64,000 nucleotides of DNA from Melghiribacillus thermohalophilus (GTDB lineage Bacteria > Bacillota > Bacilli > Bacillales > Alkalibacillaceae), in NCBI RefSeq assembly GCF_004342905.1, contig NZ_SMAN01000002.1, forward strand, positions 124,001 through 188,000, in the 5' to 3' direction. The notes under the pieces are model-generated. The model was not told the origin of the DNA. It did not search any database and saw only the letters and a list, made by a program, of their open reading frames with translations. The position numbers and the translations under genes were made by a program. Below are positions 8,334-16,540 of this stretch, piece by piece. Position 1 is the first letter of the stretch; each line of letters opens with the position of its first letter.

Positions 8334-8362
8334 AAAAGGGCTGTTCATGCAGCTCTTTTTTT
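8334..8362 (+). terminator. Terminator of fabZ
   Basis: AAGGGCTG (8336-8343) pairs with CAGCTCTT (8350-8357; one G-U pair) around a 6-nt loop and runs into a T tract. Confidence 0.8.
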
Positions 8363-8656
8363 CATGGTTGTTTGGCAACAATGGCATCGGGTGAAAGGGA
8401 AAGGATCATCCCGCTGGTATTTCTCTAGCTCCGCAGAATTTCCGTCATTCCTCGTCATGCTGGTTGCCTGTCTTTTTTTGGCTGTTGCCATTTAACCTCA
8501 GTATGATTCTTGAAAAATTCAAGGATCTGTCATATTTTTTCACAACCTGTACAACCTAATTTTTAGAGATGCTTTTCCAGCTAAAAGAGAATCACTGCTA
8601 ACATGATTCGGAAAAGCGGTTTTAGAAATTCATGCAAAAAAAAGGAGGATATACGT
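8363..8656. other. Intergenic region fabZ-lipoprotein gene
   Basis: About 290 bp in which I see no gene, repeat or convincing promoter apart from the AAAGGAGG ribosome binding site at its right end. Confidence 0.5.
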
Positions 8657-8950
8657 ATGAAAAAATGGTTGTGGAAAATCAGCCTTCCTTTTATGGCAGT
8701 CGTGCTTGTCACAGCATGTGCCCAGGAAGAGGGCGGAGATAATGGAGAGGAACAGCAGCAGCAGGACCAACAGGAACAGCAAGGCAATCAGAATGGTGGT
8801 GGGGGTGAAGGCGCAGATCAAGGAACAGACCAGGGTAACCAGAATGATCAGGGCGGTCAGGAAGAACAGGGAGATCAGGATAATGATATGATGCAAGAAG
8901 ATCAGGAAGGCGGAGAAGGTCAAAACGGAAACAACAATGAAGATCAATAA
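8657..8950 (+). CDS. Small hydrophilic lipoprotein, low complexity
   Basis: ATG 8657 follows AAAGGAGG by 8 nt. The 97-aa product has a lipoprotein signal peptide (about 1-20) with lipobox VTAC and the lipidated Cys21. The rest is almost wholly Gln, Gly, Asp, Asn and Glu, with runs of QQQQ and GGGGEG, so it is probably disordered and strongly acidic on the outer face of the membrane. I do not recognise a family and infer no function. Its TAA overlaps the left arm of a long terminator hairpin. Confidence 0.75.
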   Translation: MKKWLWKISLPFMAVVLVTACAQEEGGDNGEEQQQQDQQEQQGNQNGGGGEGADQGTDQGNQNDQGGQEEQGDQDNDMMQEDQEGGEGQNGNNNEDQ

Positions 8951-8998
8951 AATGGTGCCTGTCTCTTGTTGGATTCAACCAGAGACAGGCACCATTTT
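8949..8998. terminator. Long hairpin built from a GTGCCTGTC element
   Basis: A perfect 17-bp stem (AAAATGGTGCCTGTCTC at 8949-8965 with its complement at 8982-8998) around a 16-nt loop. A-run and T-run flank it symmetrically, so it could terminate both the lipoprotein gene and yjfB. The GGTGCCTGTC core recurs nearby at 9926, 9967 and 10055. Confidence 0.8.
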
Positions 8999-9005
8999 CA
9001 TGAGC

Positions 9006-9200
9006 TTAACCTTTCATATCAATGTGCTTTCCCAGAGTCGGGTGGGGCAGGTGAACATCAGGTACAGATTTCTCTAACATCTGTATCAGATCATTACCCT
9101 GCTGTTTCATTTGTAACATGGCTTTGTCCATTAAGGCCAGGCTTGCATCCTGACGTAATTGGCTGTGACTCAATGCCATTGATAATTTTGCTACATCCAA
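9006..9200 (-). CDS. yjfB: YjfB-family putative motility protein
   Basis: A 64-aa protein read from TTG at 9200-9198 on the minus strand; AGGAGGG lies 8 nt upstream of it. The N-terminal part, DVAKLSMALSHSQLRQDASLALMDKAM, has the pattern of the YjfB family (MDIAALSMALSQ-type start), annotated as putative motility proteins. A C-terminal extension ending PDVHLPHPTLGKHIDMKG follows. There is no signal peptide or membrane segment. It is divergent from comK and convergent with the lipoprotein gene. The longer open frame to 9290 is rejected for lack of a ribosome binding site. Confidence 0.8.
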   Translation of the reverse strand: MDVAKLSMALSHSQLRQDASLALMDKAMLQMKQQGNDLIQMLEKSVPDVHLPHPTLGKHIDMKG

Positions 9201-9252
9201 TAAAATTCCCTCCTGACACATTAACGGGCTGTATGCTAGCGTCGTTATCCAA

Positions 9253-9264
9253 ATTCGACAAATA
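9253..9264 (-). promoter_or_regulatory. Candidate Spo0A box between yjfB and comK
   Basis: The minus strand reads TTTGTCGAATTT, containing the TGTCGAA core of the Spo0A box (core at 9255-9261). It lies about 155 bp upstream of comK. One such 7-mer can easily occur by chance, so the call rests partly on the known Spo0A control of comK in B. subtilis. Confidence 0.3.
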
Positions 9265-9342
9265 AGCAAAACGACCTTGTATATTTTCAAAAATAATTCA
9301 ATATCCCTAATAGATTAACAATATATAGAAATTATTGAGTTC

Positions 9343-9358
9343 AAAAAGAAGGATTTTT
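9343..9358 (+). promoter_or_regulatory. Candidate ComK AT-box upstream of comK
   Basis: AAAAA-GAAGGA-TTTTT at 9343-9358 resembles the ComK half-site AAAA-N5-TTTT, with spacing one base longer than ideal. A TTTTCAAAAA element lies further upstream (about 9281-9290). ComK autoactivation is established in B. subtilis; here it is an inference. Confidence 0.3.
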
Positions 9359-9418
9359 GGCATAGAAATAGTAAATATATGGTATATGATGTTTGGATAC
9401 ACTGTGGAGGGAGAAAAT

Positions 9419-9916
9419 ATGGATAAGTTTTCAAACCGTTATATCGTAAATAAAAATACTCTAGCTATTTTCTACAACCATGATCCACTCTATATCACAA
9501 AAATTCTAGAGCCAGATCAAACGATTTATTGTACACGAACAGCTCTTAAAGTTTTAGAAGACTCATGTATAGAAGGGGGAGCAAGCCTGGCTGGGAGAAA
9601 AGAGGTTATGAAAAGAGTTCTTCGTACCCGGACCAAACTTCCCATTCCCGTTAATCCAAAAATGGGGATATATATGTTCCCAACTAAATCCCATCTCAAT
9701 ATAGAATGCAATTGGATTTCCTTTTTCCATGTCAGTGGTTATTGGTCCAGCACGGATAAGAAAGATCACCTGGAAATTCAATTTACAAATGGGTCAAAAC
9801 ATACCATTGCTTCCTCTTACACCTCCTTTCAAAAACAAATGTTAAAAACAGGCCTCGCTGTTGCATATTATTGCAGAAATGATTTCTGGCCAGACGACGG
9901 CCTGACCCTTTACTAA
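9419..9916 (+). CDS. comK: Competence transcription factor ComK (short form)
   Basis: ComK is the master activator of late competence genes. ATG 9419 is preceded by GGAGGGAG. The 165-aa product matches ComK along its length: YAGRK-type motif (SLAGRKE), PVNPKMGIYMFPT (ComK has a PP-(I)-M-V-DP-x-x-IFLFPT block), CNWISFFHV (CGWISHVHV) and the TNGSKHTIASSYTSFQKQ segment. B. subtilis ComK is 192 aa; this one ends at DDGLTLY, about where the B. subtilis protein has its FMLYP motif, so the last 15 or so residues are absent. That tail lies near the MecA-recognised region, so turnover could differ. Identity is fairly sure. Confidence 0.88.
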   Translation: MDKFSNRYIVNKNTLAIFYNHDPLYITKILEPDQTIYCTRTALKVLEDSCIEGGASLAGRKEVMKRVLRTRTKLPIPVNPKMGIYMFPTKSHLNIECNWISFFHVSGYWSSTDKKDHLEIQFTNGSKHTIASSYTSFQKQMLKTGLAVAYYCRNDFWPDDGLTLY

Positions 9917-9926
9917 CCGTAAGGGG

Positions 9927-9986
9927 GTGCCTGTACCTGTCGAATCTAGGGAGAAACCATATTCGACAGGTGACAGGCAATTTTTA
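9927..9986 (+). terminator. Terminator hairpin of comK, GTGCCTGTC-derived
   Basis: GCCTGTACCTGTCGAAT (9929-9945) pairs with ATTCGACAGGTGACAGGC (9961-9978; one bulged G) around a 15-nt loop, followed by AATTTTT. It contains the GTGCCTGT element and two TGTCGAA cores in opposite orientation, which here are simply the stem arms. Confidence 0.75.
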
Positions 9987-10100
9987 TGTCTTTTGAAACC
10001 ATTTTACGTGAATGGTCTGATCTTTTGCGTTTTTCTCGTCGGCAAAATGTAACAGGTGACAGGCACCACAACCATGTCATAAAGTATTCATATTTATTCA

Positions 10101-10129
10101 TTGCAGCAGGTGTCTTTTTCTTGTATAGT
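10101..10129 (+). promoter_or_regulatory. Candidate sigma-A promoter of the TetR-efflux operon
   Basis: TTGCAG (10101-10106) and TATAGT (10124-10129) are 17 nt apart. The -10 is good; the -35 matches the consensus only in TTG. It lies about 200 bp ahead of the TetR gene, just upstream of a palindrome. Confidence 0.45.
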
Positions 10130-10149
10130 CTAAAATGTAGCAAACTGAC

Positions 10150-10159
10150 TGACCGGTCA
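10150..10159. promoter_or_regulatory. Candidate TetR-family operator
   Basis: Perfect palindrome TGACCGGTCA within a longer imperfect one (ACTGACTGACCGGTCATAC). It sits about 14 nt after the predicted transcription start, a position where a bound repressor would block the tetR-efflux operon. Ligand and binding are not shown. Confidence 0.5.
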
Positions 10160-10331
10160 TACATACATCGTAACCCACCCTCATCGTTTTTTCAGTCATC
10201 CACCTGGAATCAAAGCTAAAAAATCTACACCACGCACCGAGGTGATCCAGTCCTTTCCGAGCATTCCATTTCAGGATCATCTCAAGCTAAAAAATAAATC
10301 GGACACATATCTCCAAAAAGGAGTGCCCAAC

Positions 10332-11204
10332 ATGAATGAAAAGAAAAAAAGAATGATCGAAACGGCGATCGACCTTTTCGCCCAGAAAAGTTTCCATACG
10401 GTATCCGTTAAAGAAATCACCGACAAAAGCGGGGTATCTAAAGGTGCCTTTTACATTTATTTTGATTCAAAAGAAGATTTAGTGCTTGCGATTTACAAAT
10501 ACTACTACCAGGTTATCATGGACCGAATCATCGAAGTCGGCAGTCAGCACAAAGATCCCAAACAGTCTCTGATTGAGCAATTAAACATGTTTTTTGAAAC
10601 TTTATTTCATAACCGATCGTTTATATTAATGTTGCTCCGGGACCAGGTCTCCCTTGGGCCAAAAGTAAAGGAAATGATTTATCAGATCAAAGATCAGCAG
10701 ATGGAGTGGGCGAAAAACAACCTGCGAGCCATCTATGGATCCCAAATTCAACCTTATATTCTGGATGGGGCCATTATACTCCAGGGTCTGATGCACAGTT
10801 ATTCAAACTACATGGTAATCGAACATCATCAAAACATAGACCTTCCCGAACTTTCCAGATTTATTGTCAAGCGGCTCGATGACTGTGTTCAGGGCATGAT
10901 TCAGAGCAAGGAACCACCTGTCATACAGGAGATTGAAAAAACCGATGATCTTGAGCATATGTTAGACAAAGTAGAAGTAAAATTTCAGTCAGCTAACATC
11001 CCCCCTGAACAGAGAAGAGATCTAACCGAAGCGCTCTCCGTTTTGAAACGGGAACTTGTCAAAAACAGACCGAACCCAATCATTGTTCAGGCAATGCTCA
11101 ATCAATTTCAGTCCGTTCAGCCGCTGAAAGAAGTATATAAATCCCTTATTAATCATCATACCATTCAGGCTATGATTCATAATCAAAGGAGCGATTACTC
11201 ATGA
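10332..11204 (+). CDS. TetR/AcrR family transcriptional regulator of the adjacent efflux pump
   Basis: The 290-aa protein starts at ATG 10332 behind AAAAAGGAG. It has an N-terminal TetR domain: MIETAIDLFAQKSFHTVSV then a helix-turn-helix VKEITDKSGVSKGAFYIYF (about 26-45). A long, mostly helical ligand/dimer domain follows. Beyond residue 190 there is an extra acidic segment and a C-terminal helical region, longer than a minimal TetR protein (about 200 aa). Its stop overlaps the next gene as ATGA, so it is the first gene of a translationally coupled three-gene operon. By family and position it probably represses that operon. The arrangement resembles the yerO-swrC locus of B. subtilis. Confidence 0.9.
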   Translation: MNEKKKRMIETAIDLFAQKSFHTVSVKEITDKSGVSKGAFYIYFDSKEDLVLAIYKYYYQVIMDRIIEVGSQHKDPKQSLIEQLNMFFETLFHNRSFILMLLRDQVSLGPKVKEMIYQIKDQQMEWAKNNLRAIYGSQIQPYILDGAIILQGLMHSYSNYMVIEHHQNIDLPELSRFIVKRLDDCVQGMIQSKEPPVIQEIEKTDDLEHMLDKVEVKFQSANIPPEQRRDLTEALSVLKRELVKNRPNPIIVQAMLNQFQSVQPLKEVYKSLINHHTIQAMIHNQRSDYS

Positions 11205-12382
11205 AACGTTTTTCCATTATAACCGGAATGATTTTTCTCATTCTTACCGGATGTGCACAAAATACAGAAAACCAGAGTGACCAGCCTGATCCTATAACCC
11301 CAGTGGAAGTCGCCCGGGTGATAAAAGGTGATTTGCAAAAGGAACACGAGATCTTTGGCCGTGCTATACCGGGAGACAGTGAAGCGGTTATTCCGAAAGT
11401 ATCCGGAGAACTGACGGAAATCCACATTCAAAAAGGAGATGTGGTGGAAAAGGGACAGCTGCTTGCCAGAGTCGACCCGGAATCCATTCAGAACCAGATC
11501 GAGCTTCAGCAGATCGCTGTAACTCAGGCTCAGACCCAGCTTGATCAGGCCATCTCAAGCAAGGAGGCGGCGGAAACAGCACTGGATAACGCCCGGGACC
11601 AGCGAGCTGATGCAGAAGAAAATGTAGAGCAGGCCTCAGACGATCCAGCAGCGGCAGAAGCAGCCCGTCAGCAATTGAAACAGGCTGAAAACGCTGTTTC
11701 CCAGGCAGAACAAAACCTGGAGCAGGCCGAATTTGGTGTGGAACAGGCCCGCATTCAGCTTCAGCAGGCCCAAACTCAGCTTCAGCAAACAAAAAGTCAG
11801 ATGGAAACCGCGTCTATTACAGCGGGGATGTCAGGAATTGTGACAGAAGTAAACGGAAAAGAAGGCGGATTCGCATCCAACACCCAGCCGTTTGCTACCA
11901 TTATTTCGTTGAACCCGATTAAAATCCAGGCAAATATAGGTGCTGATGAATTGCCTTTATTTCAAGATCGAGAAAACGTAGCGGTTTATATCTATCCGTT
12001 ACAACAATCGCATGATGCAGCCATTACCTATATTTCACCGGTTGTAAACGACAGCGGGATGTATACGGTTGAAGCAGAACTCGAGAATAAAAATCAAGAG
12101 ATCAAACCCGGGATGATGGCCGGGTTCCAGCTGCCGCAAACAACTGTAAAAGATCAACTGCTTGTACCGACGAGCGCCGTTGTGGAACAGGGGGAATCTT
12201 CATACGTTTTTATGGTTGAAAATGACCGGGCTGTACAAAAACAGGTAAAGATGATTGAAACACAAACTGAATTCACTGCCATTGAAGGAGATCTCAAGCC
12301 AGGGGATCAAGTTGTGACCAAAGGCCAGCTTACTTTATCCGATGGCAATAAAGTACAGGTGATGAAGGAGGCCCAGCAATGA
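11201..12382 (+). CDS. RND efflux periplasmic-adaptor (membrane fusion) lipoprotein
   Basis: A 393-aa HlyD/AcrA-type adaptor. The signal peptide ends in lipobox LTGC with Cys18, so it is membrane-anchored on the outside. Next come a biotinyl-lipoyl half motif (SGELTEIHIQKGDVVEKGQLL), a long Gln/Ala-rich coiled-coil hairpin (about 98-200), the second lipoyl half (GMSGIVTEVNGKEGG), a beta-barrel and a membrane-proximal domain (LVPTSAVVEQGESSYVFM). It begins 4 nt before the TetR stop and its TGA overlaps the ATG of the pump gene. With no outer membrane in this organism it would work only with the RND partner. Confidence 0.93.
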   Translation: MKRFSIITGMIFLILTGCAQNTENQSDQPDPITPVEVARVIKGDLQKEHEIFGRAIPGDSEAVIPKVSGELTEIHIQKGDVVEKGQLLARVDPESIQNQIELQQIAVTQAQTQLDQAISSKEAAETALDNARDQRADAEENVEQASDDPAAAEAARQQLKQAENAVSQAEQNLEQAEFGVEQARIQLQQAQTQLQQTKSQMETASITAGMSGIVTEVNGKEGGFASNTQPFATIISLNPIKIQANIGADELPLFQDRENVAVYIYPLQQSHDAAITYISPVVNDSGMYTVEAELENKNQEIKPGMMAGFQLPQTTVKDQLLVPTSAVVEQGESSYVFMVENDRAVQKQVKMIETQTEFTAIEGDLKPGDQVVTKGQLTLSDGNKVQVMKEAQQ

Positions 12383-15300
12383 AACTGGTAGACGTATCTG
12401 TAAGACGGCCCGTTGGTGTCACCATGCTTGTCATCGCCATACTTGCACTGGGCTTTGTATCATTAAGAAACCTGGTTATTGACCTTTATCCTGATATTGA
12501 ACTTCCCATTGCAGTCGTTTCCACCAGCTATGAAGGGGCAGCTCCCCAGGAAGTGGAAAACCTTGTGAGCCGACCAATTGAGTCTGCAGTCAGTACCATT
12601 GAAGGGATTGATACGGTTCAGACCCAGTCCCAGCCTGGTGCATCCCTGGTTGTTCTCATGTTCAACAATGGTGTAGACCTGGATCAGGCTCTTCTGGATG
12701 TCCGGGAATCAGTGGACCGGGTGAAAGGATTCCTGCCAGAGAATGCTGGAGAACCGAATGTGTTAAAATTTGATCCCCAGCAGGTTCCGATCATGTGGCT
12801 GGGCCTTAAGGGAACCGATTCCGTTGAACTGCAGCGGGTTGCTGAAGATCGCATTGTCCCTTTCCTGGAACGTCAGGAAGGAGTTGGTTCGGTCAGTATT
12901 GAAGGAGGAAGGGAACAAGTTATCCATGTCGTGTTAAAGCAGGAACAACTGTTTAACTATGGATTGAACGCCTCCTCTCTGGCCCAGGCCATTAATGCTG
13001 CCAACCAGTCCGCATCAGCGGGCGTCATAGATAAAGGTGATCAGGATCTGCAAATCCGTATTCAGGGGGAGTATGAATCCGTTGAGGAAATTGAAAAAAC
13101 GTTGATCCAGACTCCGGCAGGAGAACAAATTTATTTAAAAGATGTGGCAGATATTGAAGAAACGTTTAAGGAACAAAACTCCCTCTCCATCGTGAATGGC
13201 GAACCTGCAGTCGTTTTGTCCATATTGAAAAAATCAGAAGGCAACACCGTACAGGTCGCTGACGAAATCAATGAAGCGATCAAAGAAATCAGGCCAGAGC
13301 TTTCCGATGAAATCTCGCTTGATGTTGTTTTTGATACTTCCATCTTTGTGAGGCAGGCCATTGATTCCGTCGTCAAAAACATGCTGGCAGGGGCGGTTTT
13401 TTCCGTTTTCGTATTGCTCTTATTTTTAAAAAGCTTCCGGGCTACCATTGTAATTGGTCTGTCCATACCGATTGCCATTATTTCAACATTTACCCTGATG
13501 TATTTTACCGGAGAAACCTTGAATGTTCTGACCATGGGCGGGCTCGCTCTTGGTATCGGTATGATGGTTGACTCATCCATTGTCATCCTGGAGCACATCG
13601 TCAGTTACAGACAGCAGGGCTATTCCCTTGTTGAAGCTGCGAAAAAGGGTGGATCCGAGCTGGCCCCGGCTGTGATCGCATCTACCACTACGACACTGGT
13701 CGTGTTCTTGCCGATCGTATTTGTTGAGGGACTGGCATCAGAGCTGTTTACACCACTGGCGATGACAGTTTCCTTTGCCTTAATTGCTTCCCTTGTAGTG
13801 TCTATTACTTTGATCCCGATGCTGTCATCCAAGTTGCTGAAAAAATCTTTTCAGACACAAGGGCGCCGCTACTGGTTCGACCGGCTGATGGAAAAAGTAT
13901 ATCGTGTGTATCGCAGCATGTTGTCCTTTGTGTTAAAACACCGAAAAACAACTGTTTTTACAACATTACTGCTAATTGCAGCCAGCCTGTCCCTCATTCC
14001 AATGATCGGAACATCGTTTATTCCTGAATCGGATCAGGGACAGCTGGAAATCAGGGTTACCGCACCAGAAGGAACATCGATGGAAGCAACCAGACAGATC
14101 ACTGAGGAAGTCGATGAGAAGATAAAAAAGTATGAGGATATTATGCAAACGAACTATTTAAGTATTGCCGGCGGCGGATTTGAAGGGTTTGGCGGAAGTG
14201 CCAACCGGGCCACTTATACCATTCAGCTTATCCCGCCCGATGAACGGGAAATAACCACCCAGGAAGTGGTAGCCAATCTTGATGAAGAGCTGCAAAAAAT
14301 TCCCGGGGCTGAGATCGTAGTCAGTGAAATGAGTGCTGGCCTGGGTACAGGCGATCCCGTGCAAATTAAACTGAATGGACCGGACTATGATGTGCTTACT
14401 GAAATCGCAGACCAGGTGGTCTATATGATATCGGATATTGAAGGGGTCCAGAACCCAGAATCATCAGCGTCAGAAGGGCGGCCGGAAATACAGGTAGAAG
14501 TAAATCAAGATCTGGCAGGGGAGTATGGTTTAACGCAGCAGCAGGTCATGAGCCAGGTCCAGCTTGCTTTTAATGGACAGACGGTAACCCGTTACCGGAC
14601 CGGCGGTGATGAAATCGATGTCCGACTTGTTCTGCCGGAAGAAAAACGGCAATCAATTGAGGATTTGGAAACATTGCTTTTACAGACTGCCACCGGACAG
14701 ATGATTCCGTTAAGCGCAGTGGCTGAGCTAAAACAGGTTACGGGTCCTGTAGCCCTGAACAGGGAAAATCAGCAACGTCAGGTCAATGTTACCAGTGATA
14801 TTGCTGGCAGGGATCTCGGCAGTATAACAGCGGATATTGAAAACCGCCTGGAAAACATGAATTTCCCTGAGGGATATTCCTATACGATCGGGGGCCAGGC
14901 TGAAGATATGCTTGAATCCTTCCAGCAGCTGGCGCTTGCTTTAGTCTTTTCCATTTTTCTTGTTTATGCGGTCATGGCGATCCAGTTTGAAAACTATTTA
15001 TATCCATTTGTGATTATGTTTTCAATGCCGGCTACCGTCATCGGTGTGCTACTGGGGTTATTTGTCACCCAGAAACCCCTCAGTCTGCCAGCTTTTGTCG
15101 GGGTTATCATGCTTGCAGGTATTGTCGTAAATAACGCTATTGTCCTTGTGGATTATATCAATATTCTTAGAAGAAGAGGAATTGACCGGTACGAAGCAAT
15201 CATGGAAGCGGGTCCAAGCCGCCTGCGTCCAATATTAATGACCACCCTTACGACCGTGCTCGGCATGGTGCCGCTAGCTCTAGGATGGGGGCAGGGTGCT

Positions 15301-15462
15301 GAAGCCCAGCAGCCCCTCGCCATCGTCATTATTTTTGGATTGACAGTTTCCATGATCTTTACACTACTGTTAATCCCGGTGGTGTATACCTATTTCGATG
15401 ATCTGCCTAAATTAAAGGGAAAAGTGGCTGGCTTGTTCAGAAGAAGCCGAACAAATCCATAA
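12379..15462 (+). CDS. RND family efflux transporter (AcrB/SwrC type)
   Basis: A 1027-aa inner-membrane pump of the hydrophobe/amphiphile efflux family. It shows the two-fold architecture: TM1 near the N-terminus, a large porter domain, TM2-TM6 around residues 335-480, a second porter domain and TM8-TM12 at the C-terminus. The TM4 motif reads GIGMMVDSSIVILEH, with one Asp of the classical DD pair kept, as in other Gram-positive SwrC-type pumps as far as I recall. TM6/TM12 motifs (MLAGIVVNNAIVLVDYIN) are typical. B. subtilis SwrC (about 1065 aa) confers surfactin tolerance; substrate here is inferred only as a hydrophobic or amphipathic compound. ATG overlaps the preceding stop; a terminator follows. 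Confidence 0.93.
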   Translation: MKLVDVSVRRPVGVTMLVIAILALGFVSLRNLVIDLYPDIELPIAVVSTSYEGAAPQEVENLVSRPIESAVSTIEGIDTVQTQSQPGASLVVLMFNNGVDLDQALLDVRESVDRVKGFLPENAGEPNVLKFDPQQVPIMWLGLKGTDSVELQRVAEDRIVPFLERQEGVGSVSIEGGREQVIHVVLKQEQLFNYGLNASSLAQAINAANQSASAGVIDKGDQDLQIRIQGEYESVEEIEKTLIQTPAGEQIYLKDVADIEETFKEQNSLSIVNGEPAVVLSILKKSEGNTVQVADEINEAIKEIRPELSDEISLDVVFDTSIFVRQAIDSVVKNMLAGAVFSVFVLLLFLKSFRATIVIGLSIPIAIISTFTLMYFTGETLNVLTMGGLALGIGMMVDSSIVILEHIVSYRQQGYSLVEAAKKGGSELAPAVIASTTTTLVVFLPIVFVEGLASELFTPLAMTVSFALIASLVVSITLIPMLSSKLLKKSFQTQGRRYWFDRLMEKVYRVYRSMLSFVLKHRKTTVFTTLLLIAASLSLIPMIGTSFIPESDQGQLEIRVTAPEGTSMEATRQITEEVDEKIKKYEDIMQTNYLSIAGGGFEGFGGSANRATYTIQLIPPDEREITTQEVVANLDEELQKIPGAEIVVSEMSAGLGTGDPVQIKLNGPDYDVLTEIADQVVYMISDIEGVQNPESSASEGRPEIQVEVNQDLAGEYGLTQQQVMSQVQLAFNGQTVTRYRTGGDEIDVRLVLPEEKRQSIEDLETLLLQTATGQMIPLSAVAELKQVTGPVALNRENQQRQVNVTSDIAGRDLGSITADIENRLENMNFPEGYSYTIGGQAEDMLESFQQLALALVFSIFLVYAVMAIQFENYLYPFVIMFSMPATVIGVLLGLFVTQKPLSLPAFVGVIMLAGIVVNNAIVLVDYINILRRRGIDRYEAIMEAGPSRLRPILMTTLTTVLGMVPLALGWGQGAEAQQPLAIVIIFGLTVSMIFTLLLIPVVYTYFDDLPKLKGKVAGLFRRSRTNP

Positions 15463-15470
15463 AAGATAGG

Positions 15471-15504
15471 AAAAAACCAGAAGGCGCAGGGCCTTCTGGT
15501 TTTT
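15471..15504 (+). terminator. Terminator of the efflux operon
   Basis: AACCAGAAGGC (15475-15485) pairs with GCCTTCTGGTT (15491-15501) around a 5-nt loop, flanked by an A run and a T run; possibly bidirectional. Confidence 0.9.
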
Positions 15505-15549
15505 GTTGTGGTCATTTTCTGGGATGGCTTGCAGCAAGTCATGCATAAC

Positions 15550-16104
15550 CGCCCAGGCCTGGGATGCAACGGCCCAAACCGGGGATGTAATGGCCCAAGC
15601 ATGGGGAGTAGTGGCCCAAGGTTGGGTTGCAATGGCCCAAACCGGGGATGTAATGGCCCATGCAGGAGTTGCAACGGCCCAAGCAAGGGGTGTAACAGCC
15701 CAAGCGTGGGGAGTAATGGCCCAAGCTTGGAGAGCGATGGCCCAAGTATGGGGAGCAACGGCCCAAGCATAGGTTGCAACGGCCCAAGCAAGGGGAGCAA
15801 CGGCCCAAGCGCGGGGAGCAACGGCCCAATCCCGGAGCATAAAGGCCCAAGCTGGGGATGCAACGGCCCAAGGCTGGGGTGTAACGGCCCAAGCGCGGGG
15901 AGCAACGGCGCAAGTCTGGGACGCAACGGCCCAAGCGCGGGGAGCAACGGCGCAAGTCTGGGACGCAACGGCCCAAGCGCGGGGAGCAACGGCCCAAGCA
16001 AGGGGTGTAACAGCCCAAGCGTGGGGAGTAATGGCCCAAGGTGAGGAGCTAATGGCCCAAGCGCGGGGAGCAACGGCGCAAGTCTGGGACGCAACGGCCC
16101 AAAC
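15550..16104 (+). repeat. Array 2: 26 units of 21 bp plus a partial unit (GGCCCA family)
   Basis: Twenty-six head-to-tail 21-bp units with no indel (15550-16095) and a 9-bp partial unit. Consensus is GGCCCA-N8-GAGCAAC; the first six and the last two or three bases are best conserved and the middle varies. Several units occur as exact copies in a repeated order (for example the GCGGGGAGC unit followed by GGCGCAAGTCTGGGACGCAAC-like units), which points to segmental duplication. Frames on both strands stay open (15508-16044 + and 15390-16118 -), giving spurious Gly/Asn/Ser/Pro/Leu-rich heptad products without ribosome binding sites. It is not a CRISPR array: there are no unique spacers. Confidence 0.95.
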
Positions 16105-16540
16105 AATTGATCCAACACCTAGAAATTTCTTTTATCGAATCACCATGGGTATCCCTTGTAGGCGCTAGCTAACCATCTTGTTTTGGTAAAGCTGTGATAA
16201 CTTATCATGACAGTCCAAAGGGGATTATCAAATATTTATAGGTGGAAATATTCACCTGCGATGATCTACTACATTCTTAAGTGAACGTTTAAAACTTAAA
16301 TATTTGTTGCGATAAAGAACATGATTCCAATCATAATGGAGATTTCCGTGATAATTTCGCGATCATATAGTTAAAATGAAAAAAACTCCACAGTCGAATA
16401 TCAGAAACATAAAAAATACCAGGCCAATTATGATGATTTTGACAGCATAACTAATGGAAAAAGCGCATTTTATCGTTTTTTCTTTTTTCTAAAAAAATCT
16501 AAAATATAAGTTAAAATGACTTAAGGAGTGTAAAAAAGAT
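16105..16540. other. Intergenic region between array 2 and the NERD gene
   Basis: About 435 AT-rich bases without a gene. I see no strong inverted repeat; the promoter of the next gene must lie here but no clear sigma-A pair stands out (TTAAAAT near 16511-16517 is the best -10-like string). Confidence 0.5.

Larger units (their letters stand above)
9987..10331. other. Intergenic region upstream of the TetR-efflux operon
   Basis: Contains a third GTGCCTGTC-type element (GGTGACAGGCACC, 10055-10067), a sigma-A promoter and a palindromic operator described separately. No supported gene; the open frame starting at 10242 is only the 5' extension of the TetR gene. Confidence 0.6.

Noticed and set aside
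15550-16104. CRISPR array
   Set aside because: Units follow head to tail with no unique spacers, and the unit is 21 bp; no cas genes nearby.
15390-16118. ORFs of 142-242 aa across array 2
   Set aside because: Same cause as array 1; the longest also overlaps the end of the RND gene and its terminator.
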